Of a stretch of DNA of 64,000 bases, positions 23,522-35,367 are shown piece after piece (the stretch's first letter is position 1; the number at the start of each line of letters is the position of its first letter). The stretch lies in NCBI RefSeq assembly GCF_963675165.1, contig NC_087380.1, positions 7,388,517 to 7,452,516 on the forward strand. The letters are read 5' to 3'. The translations under genes and the position numbers were made by a program. Below the pieces are notes generated by a model, which saw only the letters and a program-made list of their open reading frames with translations, made no database searches and was not told where the DNA came from. The stretch is from Halichondria panicea (Eukaryota > Porifera > Demospongiae > Suberitida > Halichondriidae).

Positions 23522-26500
23522 CTACTGAGGGAGAGCTACCATGATGATCACAGCCAACAGTATTGGTACAGTCACGCCCAGGTAGACAATAAGAGCGGCC
23601 CAACGCAGGGGGGCATCTTGGGAGGGGGTCTTGCCTTCTAGTGCAGACTTCTCTTGTGGCTTGTCTCCCACGGCATAATCTAGGTTGATTCCAACAGGTG
23701 TAGCTTTCTTCTTAGCTGTCAACAGAGTTTGAACAGCAGACGGAGCCAACCCTGCATGCAACAGTCATTTAACAAAAACAATAAACTTTGTGTCTTTGAG
23801 AACTACTTCAATGGAAAACCTGCCTTTCATTTTCTTTAAGATGGCTATGACAGTAAATACAACAAAGAGAGTCACCACCAGTAGTATATAGAAGATGTCC
23901 CAGGATAGGAACACCCAGAATGGTGACCGGGTGGAACGGAATCGACTCAAGTTAGCGGAGAAGATGTATACTCCTATCGCAACATTTATCACTGTAGGGA
24001 TTGACATGAGTAATGATTGTGTATAGGGCTGTTGTTGGTAACATACAAGCTAGTATTTCAGCCAACAGTCCAATGACAGAGCCATGGAGCAGATTGAAGA
24101 TCCAACGGCTGTAAAATAGATTTTCAACAGCAATAATCGATTATTAGAATGCCTTACTTTTTTGTTCCAGGGTGGCATCGGAAGATTGAAATAATTGGCT
24201 ATAATTTATACACAGGGAAGCAGGTAAAAACGAGTTGGATGCTCTTATATACATGCAACTCACATTGATGATTTGTAGAGCCATGATAATCACTCCAAGT
24301 ACCAGATGTGTTAGACTAGTATTCTGCACGTGAGAGATGGGGCGGCTCACAATGTATATAATACAGTCACTATAATTATTAGCTCACACTTGTGACATCC
24401 ACAAGGCCTCTGGTATTCGCCAGAGCAATGAAGATGAGTATGAAAGCAACAGCTCCAATGAACAGGGAAGACAGTAGGAGAGCTCGATGAACCTATAATT
24501 ATATATAGGAGATTACACTTTAGACTATGCAAGCATATATATATATATAGCTGTTAACTCACCTGAAACCACTCTCCGTTGGGCAGAGCTGGCCTCATAA
24601 ACAAAGCAAAGAAGATGGCAGTGACAGCCAACAGAGGCCATGCAATAATCATGAGAATACCGTGAGTACGGATCAAGTTAGGTCTATGTACAGTGTCAAA
24701 AACATTCCCTCCGACTCTCCCCACTCCCGTGGAAATAACAAATTGGGTAGGAGATGCTCCTCTGACAGCTGTACCACCACCAGCATGGCTGTCCAAGTTA
24801 TTTCGCTGTGTAGAGGCAGTCACTCGTCGTCCAAATACCACAAAGAGATTATTGTTGAGATCCAAGTCTTCCCCAGTACCAGATGGTGCAATACGCTTAG
24901 AAACTCTGTTATTGTAAGAGTGCGTTTATGTTTCAATTAACTTTATACAATCCTTACGTGCAGGAAAGTCTGGTAGTATTGGCATCAAAGGAAGATGAGA
25001 ATAGCGTCACATCTTGAATCGTGTCTCTGTTACTGGCTCTGGCTGGGGAGGCTTGGTTCCAACCATCAATGGCCACAATAGTGTCTCCCTGTCTGTTGCA
25101 TGACACCACATCCGCTGAAAACTGCGAAGAACACAAGTATAGATGTATGTTATAATAATGTGCAATAATGTTGTGTATACAAACCATGTTAGGAGTTTCA
25201 CTGAATCCCACAGCCACCCATCCTGCAGCTGTACCCTCCATATAGATATCCAGGAACCCATTATCTCCAGTGTTGGTGTCTATACCAATGAACAGATCAC
25301 AACTAGCACGAGAGCAACCGGTGGGACTGAGTGTTTGCAGGCGGTAATCTTCAGGAGCTCTCACAGGAGCCACTGTGTTTCCAGCGGGAGCAGTTGTGGC
25401 AATAGCAAGTTGGGTAGGAGATGCTCCTCTGACAGCTGTACCACCACCAACATGGCTCTCCAAACTATTTCGCTGTGTAGAGGCAGTCACTCGTCGTGCA
25501 TATACCACAAAGAGATTATTGTTGAGATCCAAGTCTTCACCAGTACCAGAGGGTGCAATACGTTTAGAAACTCTGTTATTGTATTTAAGAGTGCAAGTGT
25601 TATTTTCATACACAATGTAAATGAATGTATCCCTTACGTGCAGGAAAGTCTGTTAGTAGTAGCATTAAAGGAAGATGAGAATAGTGTCACATCTTGAATG
25701 GTGTCTGTGTCACTGGCTCTGGCTGGGGAGGCTTGGTTCCAACCATCGATGGCTACAATAGTGTCTCCCTGTCTGTTGCATGACACCACATCCGCTGAAA
25801 ACTGCATGTGAACAATGCATGTTTGTTGCATGTCTATTATTATTTACTAACCATATTAGGAGTTTCACTGAATCCCACAGCCACCCATCCTGCAGCTGTA
25901 CCCTCCATATAGATATCCAGGAATCCATCATCTCCAGTGTTGGTGTCTATACCAATGAACAGATCACAACTAGCACGAGAGCAACTGGTGGGACTGAGTG
26001 TCTGAAGGCGGTAATCTTCAGGAGCTCTCACAGGAGCCACAGTGTTTCCAGGGGGAGCAGTAGTTTGTGGTTGAGTTGAGCCAGTAGTTCCCGTGGTAAT
26101 AGCAAGCTGGGTAGCAGATACTCCTCTGACAGCTGTACCACCATCAGCATGGCTCTCCAAATTAGTCAGCTGTGTAGAGGCATTCACACGTCGTGCATAT
26201 ATCACAAAGAGATCATTGTTGAGATCCAAGTCTTCACCTTCGTTAGAGGGTGCAATACGCTTAGAAACTCTGTTATTAATTTAAGAGTGTTAAATTAACT
26301 TAATCATCAAAATAATGTCTTACGTGCACTTGAGTCTGGTAGTACTGGCATCAAAAGAAGATGAGAATAGTGTCACATCTTGATCCATGTCTCTGTGATT
26401 GACTCGGGCCATGGGGCCAGGTGGGTTCGCACTATCAATGGCCGCAATCATATTATTGTCACTCTGTCTGTTGCATGATACAACATCCGCCATATACTGT

Positions 26501-27576
26501 GAAGTACACAAAGACATACAATAGAATGTTGTTGGTCTATATTTACTAACCATGTTAGGAGTTTCACTGAATCCCACAGCCACCCATCCTTCAGCTGTAC
26601 CCTCCATATAGATATCCAGGAATCCATTATCTCCAGTGTTGGTGTCTATACCAATGAACAGATCACAACTAGCACGAGAGCAACCGGTGGGACTGAGTAT
26701 CTGCAGGCGGTAATCTTCAGGAGCTCTCACAGGGGCCACTGTAATTCTAGGGGGAACAGTTGTGGTCGAAAGGAAAGTCTGTGGTGCATGCAGGGTGTGC
26801 AAACATTGAGATCAATTAATAAATTGTTGAAAAAGTACCAAACTCACCACTCCAACTTGAGAGGCACTAATGGCATCAAAATGAGTATTTAATGCCCGCA
26901 CAACAGTGTAGCTATAGACAGGAAAAATAACCATGGCATTTGAGTTGTAATTGGTTTGTTCACTCACTAAAATTCCACATCTCCAGCATTCATAGGTGAT
27001 GTCCAAGTGAACTGTACTGCATTAGTATTCTGTCTAGCAGAATGGGTGATTGTTGCCTGCAAAAGATTAAGATACACTGTACTCAATGAGCTCATCTAAC
27101 CGACTGCTTCACTAACGCGGAGGGTAGCTCCATCTTGGTCACAGTTATAAGTTTGCTGTTCAGCTGTCCCAGGTTGAAATGATCCAAGTAGCAAAGCGTT
27201 CACTCCAAGTTGTGGATTATTTCCAGGCAACCTAGCTTGAACCAAAAACCCCTGGATTGTGCCGCCAACAATACGAACTGTGGAGATAATAACGTAATAC
27301 CAAGATTAATGTTTTGAGCTGCTCACTTGTATAGTTAGTGTCAACTTGGTAGGTGAATCCATTAGTTGCTGGAGTCATTGAGGGTGACATTTGCAGTCTG
27401 TATCCACCATTTCCAGGTGTGCCACTGCCATGAGATGATGTTGGATTAGGCCTCAGGGCATTGCAAACATTGTCGAAGTTTACACCACCTAGAGGTGGTC
27501 CACCAGGAAGACTGTATACATTGCATACAGCTAGAGCTACCATTAGTAGCCAAAGAGGTCCTTTGTAGTCACCCAT
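23522..27576 (-). CDS. FRRS1-like: Paralogue 5: FRRS1-like protein, Reeler + three DOMON + cytochrome b561
   Basis: Seventeen exons (minus): 27576-27327, 27277-27117, 27056-26968, 26911-26848, 26778-26551, 26496-26324, 26269-25852, 25801-25638, 25572-25185, 25121-24958, 24905-24563, 24492-24388, 24323-24264, 24198-24158, 24108-24047, 23991-23824, 23751-23522; 3,108 nt, 1,035 aa. The start MGDYKGPLWLLMVALAVCNV is a signal peptide. Same domain order and exon structure as paralogue 4, including the fused DOMON-linker-DOMON exons. DOMON Met (SETPNM) and His (SHADGG, SHVGGG, SHAGGG) are kept in all three. b561 His are in RTHG, VHRA, LTHLVLG and LLHG. The last intron again lacks a GT donor in the right phase and probably uses GCAGGT (23,823-23,818). 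It lies head-to-head with the ankyrin/IQ gene, 160 bp between start codons. Confidence 0.88.
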
Positions 27577-27736
27577 TATTGGCTTTTGGTGCAAAGACTT
27601 GCTAAATGCACAGCAACTGATTTCTTCACCCAGATATCCTCTGAATATATCCACTAGTTTCTGCGCATGCGCAATAATAATGCGCACAAGGCAGCAAAAT
27701 GGGTGTGGCTGCACAGCAGTTTGCTATGACAACAAG
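27577..27736. promoter_or_regulatory. Bidirectional promoter region (paralogue 5 / ankyrin gene) with NRF-1-like site
   Basis: 160 bp separate the two divergent start codons. TGCGCATGCGCA at 27,662-27,673 is a perfect NRF-1-type palindrome, followed by TGCGCA at 27,681-27,686. The same palindrome recurs upstream of paralogues 3 and 4. No TATA box is obvious. Bidirectional activity is inferred from geometry. Confidence 0.55.
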
Positions 27737-30700
27737 ATGGCTTCCAAGAGTGACTGCTTCTGCGTAGTGTTGTGCAACGAGGACAGAAGACAGTTTCCTG
27801 GGCTATCATCGTGCTTGAACCACGCTCTAACAAATGTAAAAATAGATTTGCCAATTTAATATGTAAATATCTTGTAAATGTCTTGTGTACAATAAACATG
27901 TGCAAACCACCACCACCCGCCCACGCATACAGGGGTTGGGTATCAGACAGGTGCTAGTAGAGGAGCCAATCATAAGGGAGCTCTGTGACCAGGCAGGGGA
28001 CCAACCACCACCTGCAACACAGCTAGGAGAGGAGGCTGATTACTTCCGTCCTAGCTCCACTCAGGTACGTATAATTATTAAAACGGATGAGGATTGCAAA
28101 TTTAATATTAAATGTATATATATTTTCCCAGAGCTCCAGTGCTAATCGATCAACTTCTTCTAGACAGCTACAGCTAGTCAATACCAGTGATCATCAGGTA
28201 ATTATTATTATTAATTTTAATACCCCTAATTATGCTATTTGCTCCAGGGCCCAGAGCTTCACCTACAGTATACATGTGTTCACGGTTTACCTGAGGCCCT
28301 CCAGCTGGTGTTGAGCAACTCTCCAAGCATTGACCTCAACTCACCTATTGGGCAATCAGCAACTAACGAGGAGGGGCTCACCCCTCTCTCGTGGACGGCA
28401 CTCAACAATGGGAGCGTGGCTAAGCCGCTAATCAGTGGAGGGGCAGGTCTGGATGTGAGGGATGGTCTGGGTCGTACTGCACTACATTGGGCTGTAGTGG
28501 GGGGACGCTCAGCCTCTGTCAAGACTCTGCTTAAACTGGGGGCAGACTACTCTATAGCTGATGACAAGGTGTGTGTGCATGGATTAGTGTCTTAGGGGAG
28601 AGAGTGGGGATCTGTAGTAGTTGATTATTTTGTGTTTTCTACGCTATTCGCTATTTCTGTGAGTTGTATTTTTTATTATTGCTGTGTTGTCCTTACAGGG
28701 CCTCACACCACTCCACTATGCCTGTGTGTTGGGCCTTCGTGATATGGTGACTTCCTTATTGAAAGAGGTATGTTGACACATATCATGTATTGTGTACACC
28801 AACAACCTTTATGTACTGTATAGAATATTTTAAATTTTGTGAATGAGCCAAAATCAGCAGAAAAATTGACCCTTTGCGATCTAACTTTTGCGTTCTGGCA
28901 AGGATCGTATCAATACCAGTACCAGTTTAGGTTTTTGCGAAGTGATCAACGCTCGCAAAGTTCACGTAATTATATTTGATGCTCGCAAAACATTCTAGTA
29001 CGGTAACCCACCACAGAGTACCACTCAAGTCAACGTGCTCCACCAGCCCACTGGCTCCACTCCTCTCATGCTAGCATGCCTCCAAGGGCACAGTACTGTT
29101 GTAAAATTACTGCTCAAGAGTCGAGCTAGTCCCCTGGCCACTAACAAGCAGGGGCTGACCCCTCTGCACTGCAGTGTGTGGCTAGGAGAGAGCAAATGTG
29201 TGAAGGCAGTGTTAGCCAGTGTGGGTAGAGATGGTGTGGATGCTAGAGATGTGTGTGGCCGGACTCCTCTTCATATTGCAGCACTCAAGGTAGGTCTTAG
29301 GCTCGGTAATTACAGAGGGATACCAGTGAAAATGTTGAAAACACACAATTAGCACTGTCAATTAATCCTATGCACAAAAGGTTGTACTAATCAGTAGATT
29401 CCCTATTTTGGTTGAGTTTTGGTTGAGATTCACGTCTTTGTGGCCACTTTTGTTTATGTTTTGACTGCCAGAAATTACCACACTAGTTAATTTAGCATCC
29501 TTACAAGAGCGTTACTTTAATAGCCATGCTGGTCCATTAACTATTATGGTTGTTATGAGCCCTGTTCCTGTATTGACTGTGCCCATTTTCCTCCCATGAA
29601 TGCATCTGTACATGTGGACAATGGCATGTGTTAGTTTCAATATCGTATAGCAAGTTATTTTCGTATGGTGGAAATTTTCGTCTATTTCGTATTGTATCAT
29701 GTGAAAATAGAAAGTACGACTGCAATACATTCAACGTAACCATCCTGAGCTATACGAATAATTATAAATATTTGATTGGGCAGGTCATACGAAAATTTGC
29801 ATCAACGAAAATGACCCGCTTTAATACGGTACCTTATGTTATCAATATACACTTGTTTCTTTATCCATGCACAGGGTCATGTTGGTACTATCCAGCTCCT
29901 GCTAAAGAAAGGTTCTTCACTGAGTGCAGTTGACAATGAGGGGAGGACCACACTGCACTGGGCACTCCTCTCACAGCAGGCAAGCATTGTACCTCCCTTC
30001 CATTAGAGGGCTAGGGAGCCTTGAATATCACATAAATTGAAGAAAACTGAACAAAATGGCGTATCATAATTTTCGTTTTCTTACGTATTATGTATACATG
30101 TATCATTGATTTCGGGTCACCCCAAATTGTTTGTTCAGAAGCTCTTAAAAGCATCATAAATTATTGATATTAATATGCTGTATTATCGTTGTCCTCACAG
30201 ATCTCGTGTGTGGAGTGTGTGCTTGGTCTGGACAGTGGTCTAGTGAACCGACCTGATGGTCTGGGTGCCACTCCACTCCACTATGCTGCCACTGGAGCCT
30301 CCAACCACCTCACACAGTTACTCATCACCAAGGTACACGCACTATTGGAGATAACTGTGAGCTGGCTAAAGGTTATTTAATATGTCACTTCAACGCTTTT
30401 CTTCGCTAGTGTATGATTATCAGGAAAAATAAATGTGAAATAAGATTGAAAACAAACCAGACAAGATAACATGGCATAGCATGCATGCACAGGTGTTTTA
30501 CTATCAATTAAAATTATAGGGCTACCTAGCCAATAAATGAAAGTAAGGAAAGCAGAACCACGGTGGCTGGGTAGCCCTAGTAAAACACTTGTGCATATGC
30601 CATTGTTTTTTCGTCTGGGACTTCCTAAGTTACTCATTCATTGTTCTGATGAATTGCTACACTAGCAAAGAAAAGCTTTAGCTTAATTAAACTGAGCTCT

Positions 30701-30833
30701 TTCATAGGGTACATGTATATTAATTATTTAAAGTCATTTTTGAGGCCAATTTTGACAACAACAAAAATGTGTGGGGGGTAACCCTAACCCTATCCCTAAC
30801 CCTAACCCTATAAATCAAAACTGGGTCCCCCCC

Positions 30834-30868
<35 letters not shown>

Positions 30869-32786
30869 CCACACACACCCACACATAGGGAGGTGACGCC
30901 ACCCTCACTGATGTGTCTGGTCATGGTCCTCTGCTCTGGGCCTCTGTGTGTGCATGTGATAACAATATCCGCTGTCTACTATCCAATCAGAATGAAGCAT
31001 CGTCATCGTCATCGACCAATCAGAATGTATCGGCACTTGTAGCTGCTGCCAGTGTGGGGGCAGAGGGGGCGTGTCAGATTATAATCAAGCATGACAAAAG
31101 TGTAAGGATTACACACAACATACTTGGGATACTAAAGCAGTGCCTTTGGGCTTCTAAATCCCATAGACACCTCCAAAACAGTGTCTAACTGCATTTATTA
31201 TGTGTTGTCCCCTTGTGTAGTGTGCTGATGCTGTGAGCTGTGATGGCTACACTGCTCTCCACTTGGCTAGCAGGTTTGGACACACTAACTGTGTACAGTG
31301 TCTACTCAAGGCTGGTGTCACTGTGGACACTCTCAGCCCAACAAGGGAGTGAGTTAGAACTGTGACTGTGTACAACTGCATGAGGGTACAAACCCAATAC
31401 ACCATAAGATAGCCATGGTACAATGAAACACCACAAATGTATTCATATAAAGAACAGAGAAGGGAATATTACTGCATTGCATGACCCTTTGATCTTGGAC
31501 CAAATTCAGCATGAGTAGTATTTCCTTAATTACCCCGTGTTTCATAGCTTTGTTTGATCTACCCCTGCCTCTAGGACCAGTCTTCACTTGGCCTGCTCTG
31601 GTGGTCATGTTGAGAGCACTGCAGTCCTCCTAAGCCGTGGGGCAGACCAGACACTGCCTCTCCAGGGTCAGTGGTGAGTTAACCGGCCCAGTGCATGGGC
31701 CCGTCCGTACACATTTGATTGTAGCTGAGTGGTCTGGTTTTTATACATGTAAGGATCGTCTATTAGTATTATGAGGTCTAGCTTGTGAGGTCTCTTCCTG
31801 TGGCTATAGTGTCAATTGTTACCACTGTTTGCCAGTGGATATAGTTCATGTACTATCACAGGACATTACTGAATTGCCAGCACTGGTACAAACGGATGAG
31901 TACATAGTGTAGTCTTGTTCTATTGTTAAATGTATATGACTTTCATTTTTTATTTTCACAATCCATTGTCCAGGCCAATTCATATTGTCTCCGGTAAAGG
32001 GTATTCAAAAGTATTGGAAGTGCTGATAAAGTAAGTTCCTAGCTGTTGAGAACACATCCTTGCATCCATTCACCTTCTATCCATCACAGGCATAATGCAA
32101 CAGTATTGGACACTCTAACTGGTGATGGACTCACTCCACTCCACCTAGCTGCCGCTGGTGGCCACTTGGACTGCTGTAACCTACTGGTGACCAATGGCTG
32201 TGACAAGGACGCCACTCTGAACAACGTGGAGAAGTGAGGACACGCATCTCTTAGTTTTTTTAGTGAATTTATGACCTCCCGAAAGGCAAATTATCATAAG
32301 GCTATAATTATACAGGGGTCTTTTGTCGAAATTGGCAGTTTTTTGCCCTTTTGAGAACTTTGATCTGATCATAATTATTATTATTATGTGATAGGGCGGC
32401 TGGGCGACTTGTCTATAATTTTTTATAGCAAATTGCTCAATCGTGACTGCCCCCTCCCCCCTGTAGACACACTGCCCTAGATCTGGCCATGCTGGCGGGC
32501 CACAGTGGATGTGCTGACTACCTACAGAGTGTGGGGACACCCTCCAGTGGAGGCCGCTATCACAGAGCAGCTATAACCATCCAACATGTGTGGAGATTCC
32601 ACAGACACAAGGTACTATACTCATTACCAGCTTTGTTTCATTTACCTAATCATATTATTTGAGTTGGTTTGCTTATAGAAAAGGATGTCTACTTTCCCTT
32701 ATATATATACGGTCGTGGTTATTATTTTACATACATGTACACTGTTTTCAACCCCCCTCCCACGCACACACGCACACACACACACA

Positions 32787-32839
<53 letters not shown>

Positions 32840-35278
32840 CGTCGGCTGAGAGTACGTCGTGAGTGGTGTGCTATTGTGATCCAACGCTCAGTGCGTGAGT
32901 GGTTTTGTTGGAGAGCAGCTGTGAGGGTGCGTGCTGCCAGGAGGCGTCATCAGCACAGGGCAGCCACTATCATACAGAGAAGGTGGAGAGTGTTTATAAG
33001 ACACAAGAGGAGATACGAGGCATCCTGTGCTCAGCTCAGGGCCAGACTGCATCAGTGAGTATAGCCACTACCTGTTTATACGTATGATAGTTCCTTTCAA
33101 CTGCGTATTGGAGGGATCCCAAGGCCATAGATGTTTGTATTTCCTTTCAATTAACAGTCTATTGGAGTATAGTTATGTAGCTAGATATATAGTATGAGAT
33201 CGGGTGTTTATGACGAGCACGAGGGCAAATTGCCTGTATATTGCATAAAACACGAGGATTCTCATGCTATATATAATTTATGTGTTTTATATCATGACGA
33301 CCCCTTACCAAATCATGCCTCGAGGCCATGTAATAAATATAACTGTATGTGACTTTTATTACACCGGCCCTTGTTACCTTGACAACGTGATATAAGAGCT
33401 ACAGTTAATGCACGTTTTGCTCAGATCTTAATTCTCAACTTTGACCCCTCCCCCTCTTCAGAGAAACGCTGGCTACCACTCTGATACTGTCCCAGCTCCA
33501 CCTGAATGCACAGAGCATCAGTCTACCAACTCCAGTGTCCTCCAGGACAACACAGCATCAGTAAGAACACTGTGTGTGTGTTTTAAACGAAAATATCATC
33601 ACCCCTTTGCAGTGGTCCAAGTGCCCGCTACCTACTACAGGCCTCCTCCAACCCGGCCCCCATCTTCCCCTCTGGTTCCCTGTTATTCCCAGCCAAACCA
33701 CGCACTCCTCTAGCCAGCCGGGGACTACCACGAGGGACACATACTAGGTGAGCTAGCTATGGTTGCATATATACTATATACGTGCGTATGTGAATATGAA
33801 TCTAATTTGTATAATTATACATGTAGATAAAATGTAATAATGACTATAAATCTGTAGTCAATCTGTTGCATATCTTTCAACAGCCATAACTTTAGTACCG
33901 TTTATCCAATTTCAAAATTAATTGCATAGGTACAAATTATGTGTGTTTGTGAATATGAATCTAATCGATGAATCTTCTTTCCTGCAGTCGACCATCTCCA
34001 CGCACCAAGCCAGCGAGGGAAATGACATCATCTACAAGAAATACTGCCTCAGGGGCCAACGTTCGATTGCCTCCAGTCAAGTCCTTGCCACTCACACTAG
34101 CACCAGATCAACATGAAACGAACAGGGGCTCACCCGTAGCAATGAGGAGATCACTGAAACAAGTAGATATTAGCAGGAGCTCCCCCGTTGAGCACAACAT
34201 CGCTAGGGCTTCTTCGGATATCGTTAATCAAGTGGAAGTGATCAGGAGCTCCCCCATTCTTGGATCTCAAGTCTCCAGTGTTGATAAACTACCTGCCATC
34301 CCCTCACAGCCCAGTCTAGTGTCAACAGTGTGCTCTGACAACCATAAATTGCAACAAAGTTCACCCAAGAGGTCATCCATCCAGTTACCCTCACAAGCAC
34401 AACTAAAGCTGACTAGGAGATCGACCTTCAAAGATACACCTCTTAAACTATCACTAATCTCAAAGCAGCAGACGATACCTAAAGAAGATTTGGAGCCTCC
34501 CATTCTGCCAGACACAAGTCCAGAACCAGTGGTGGAACTAACAAATGAGTGTGAGGATGAAGAAAGCTTACCCCCAGTGGTATGTGTGTGTGTTGTTTCC
34601 TTCTGTGTACCAATTCCATTCTGCTTGGGTTCTGTTCCCATTCGGAAGTGTTTTTTTACCACTCCAAGCAAATTTTATTACTATTAAGACCCCCCCTCCC
34701 CCGCAGAGTGAGGTTGGTGTGAGTAGCGTGCTGCTGAACAACATACAACGCTACGACAAGCTTAACCAGATCCTGTCTCTATTGCATGTTGCTAAGGATG
34801 GAGGTTGCAAAGAACAAGAGGGTGAGCAACTGAGTCGGCTGAAGGAGCAGATAATGGGAGCTCTGGACGAAGCAGTGAGACTGAGGGCAGAGACCCAGGC
34901 TCTCACTGACAAGGTGACTCTACTGTTACATGTGGGGCACAAGAGATTCAAGTAGTGTACGGTGGGCCCCCTCTTAATGGCCAACAGTGATATAAAGACC
35001 AACAGGCATTCAGGTCCCAAATGAACAGTGTGTGTACAAAGCAATCTCTCAACAAAGGCCACCTCTGTTATAAAGGCCACCCTGTTACAAAGGCCACCTC
35101 TGTTATAGAGGCCAAAATATTATTATCCCCAAAGGTGTTCGTTATTAGAGGGTTCCGACTGTATATACATGTACATGTACGTGGACCATACTGTATTCTT
35201 GTATTTTACTGATGCCCGCGTTCAATAATGTTTTTTTCTCTCCGTTTGCAGGTTAGCAATCAACCCATCTCAAGCTAA
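27737..35278 (+). CDS. Inversin-like ankyrin-repeat / IQ-motif protein
   Basis: Twenty exons: 27737-27835, 27933-28064, 28132-28197, 28248-28568, 28699-28767, 29017-29289, 29875-29979, 30201-30332, 30889-31101, 31221-31348, 31575-31673, 31974-32030, 32090-32233, 32467-32611, 32840-33054, 33462-33560, 33613-33747, 33988-34579, 34707-34913, 35252-35278; 3,258 nt, 1,085 aa. Residues about 100-640 hold roughly 15 ankyrin repeats (for example GRTALHWAVVGG, GLTPLHYACVLG, GLTPLHLAAAGGH). Three IQ motifs follow (IQHVWRFHRHKRR, IQRSVREWFCWRAA, IQRRWRVFIRHKRR), then a Ser/Pro-rich region and a short C-terminal coiled coil (LSRLKEQIMGALDEAVRLRA). Ankyrins followed by IQ motifs is the layout of inversin, a ciliary and planar-polarity protein; orthology is likely but not proven. 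The donor at 29,980 is GC (CAG|GCAAGC). The first exon (MASKSDCFCVVL) rests only on phase and promoter position. Confidence 0.85.
28813..29005. mobile_element. Dispersed repeat family B (copy 1)
   Basis: About 190 bp including agaaaaattgaccctttgcg, tttgcgttctggcaaggatc and gcgaagtgatcaacgctcgc. The same sequence in opposite orientation occurs at 54,455-54,668 in UBE3C. Non-coding and intronic; probably a short non-autonomous element. Confidence 0.6.
29643..29831. mobile_element. Inverted-repeat element, family A (ACCGTATAGCGGGTAATTTTCG ends)
   Basis: The ends read cgtatagcaagttattttcg and (inverse) aaaatgacccgctttaatac. The interior matches 45,473-45,662 (tcgta...ggtggaaattttcg). About 190 bp in a 585-bp ankyrin-gene intron. 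It belongs to a family with other copies near 42,865, 45,473, 54,980, 56,745, 60,706 and 62,371. Confidence 0.6.
30333..30888. other. Long intron of the ankyrin gene
   Basis: Contains the telomere-like tract and a (CA)n tract that runs into the next exon's acceptor. Two patches at 30,515-30,535 and 30,563-30,580 (gggctacctagccaataaat; ggtggctgggtagccctagt) form a short imperfect inverted repeat. No coding signal. Confidence 0.5.
30778..30811. repeat. Interstitial telomere-like repeat (CCCTAA)n
   Basis: About five units of CCCTAA with one variant (CCCTAT), in the intron before the 30,889 exon, close to a (CA)n tract. This is the canonical animal telomere motif at an internal site. Confidence 0.75.
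34960..35161. mobile_element. MITE-like element related to the one at 16,246
   Basis: Ends are approximately cggtgggccccctcttaat and the inverse attagagggttccgactg, flanked by TA on both sides, fitting the TA target duplication of mariner/pogo-type elements. The interior 'caggtcccaaatgaacagt' and 'caacaaaggccacctctgt' is shared with 16,246-16,427. It is in the last intron of the ankyrin gene, just after the exon ending 34,913. Confidence 0.65.
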
Positions 35279-35367
35279 GAACTAATTAGCTAATCTATTT
35301 TTAACACTTCAAATTTTATATTTTCCCTCCCACCCACCTGTGTTCGTATCAATGTTGAATGATTGTA

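Noticed and set aside
23245..23528. Plus-strand frames as a small gene
   Set aside because: They overlap the relic of the ankyrin second exon; no intact exon structure or start survives.
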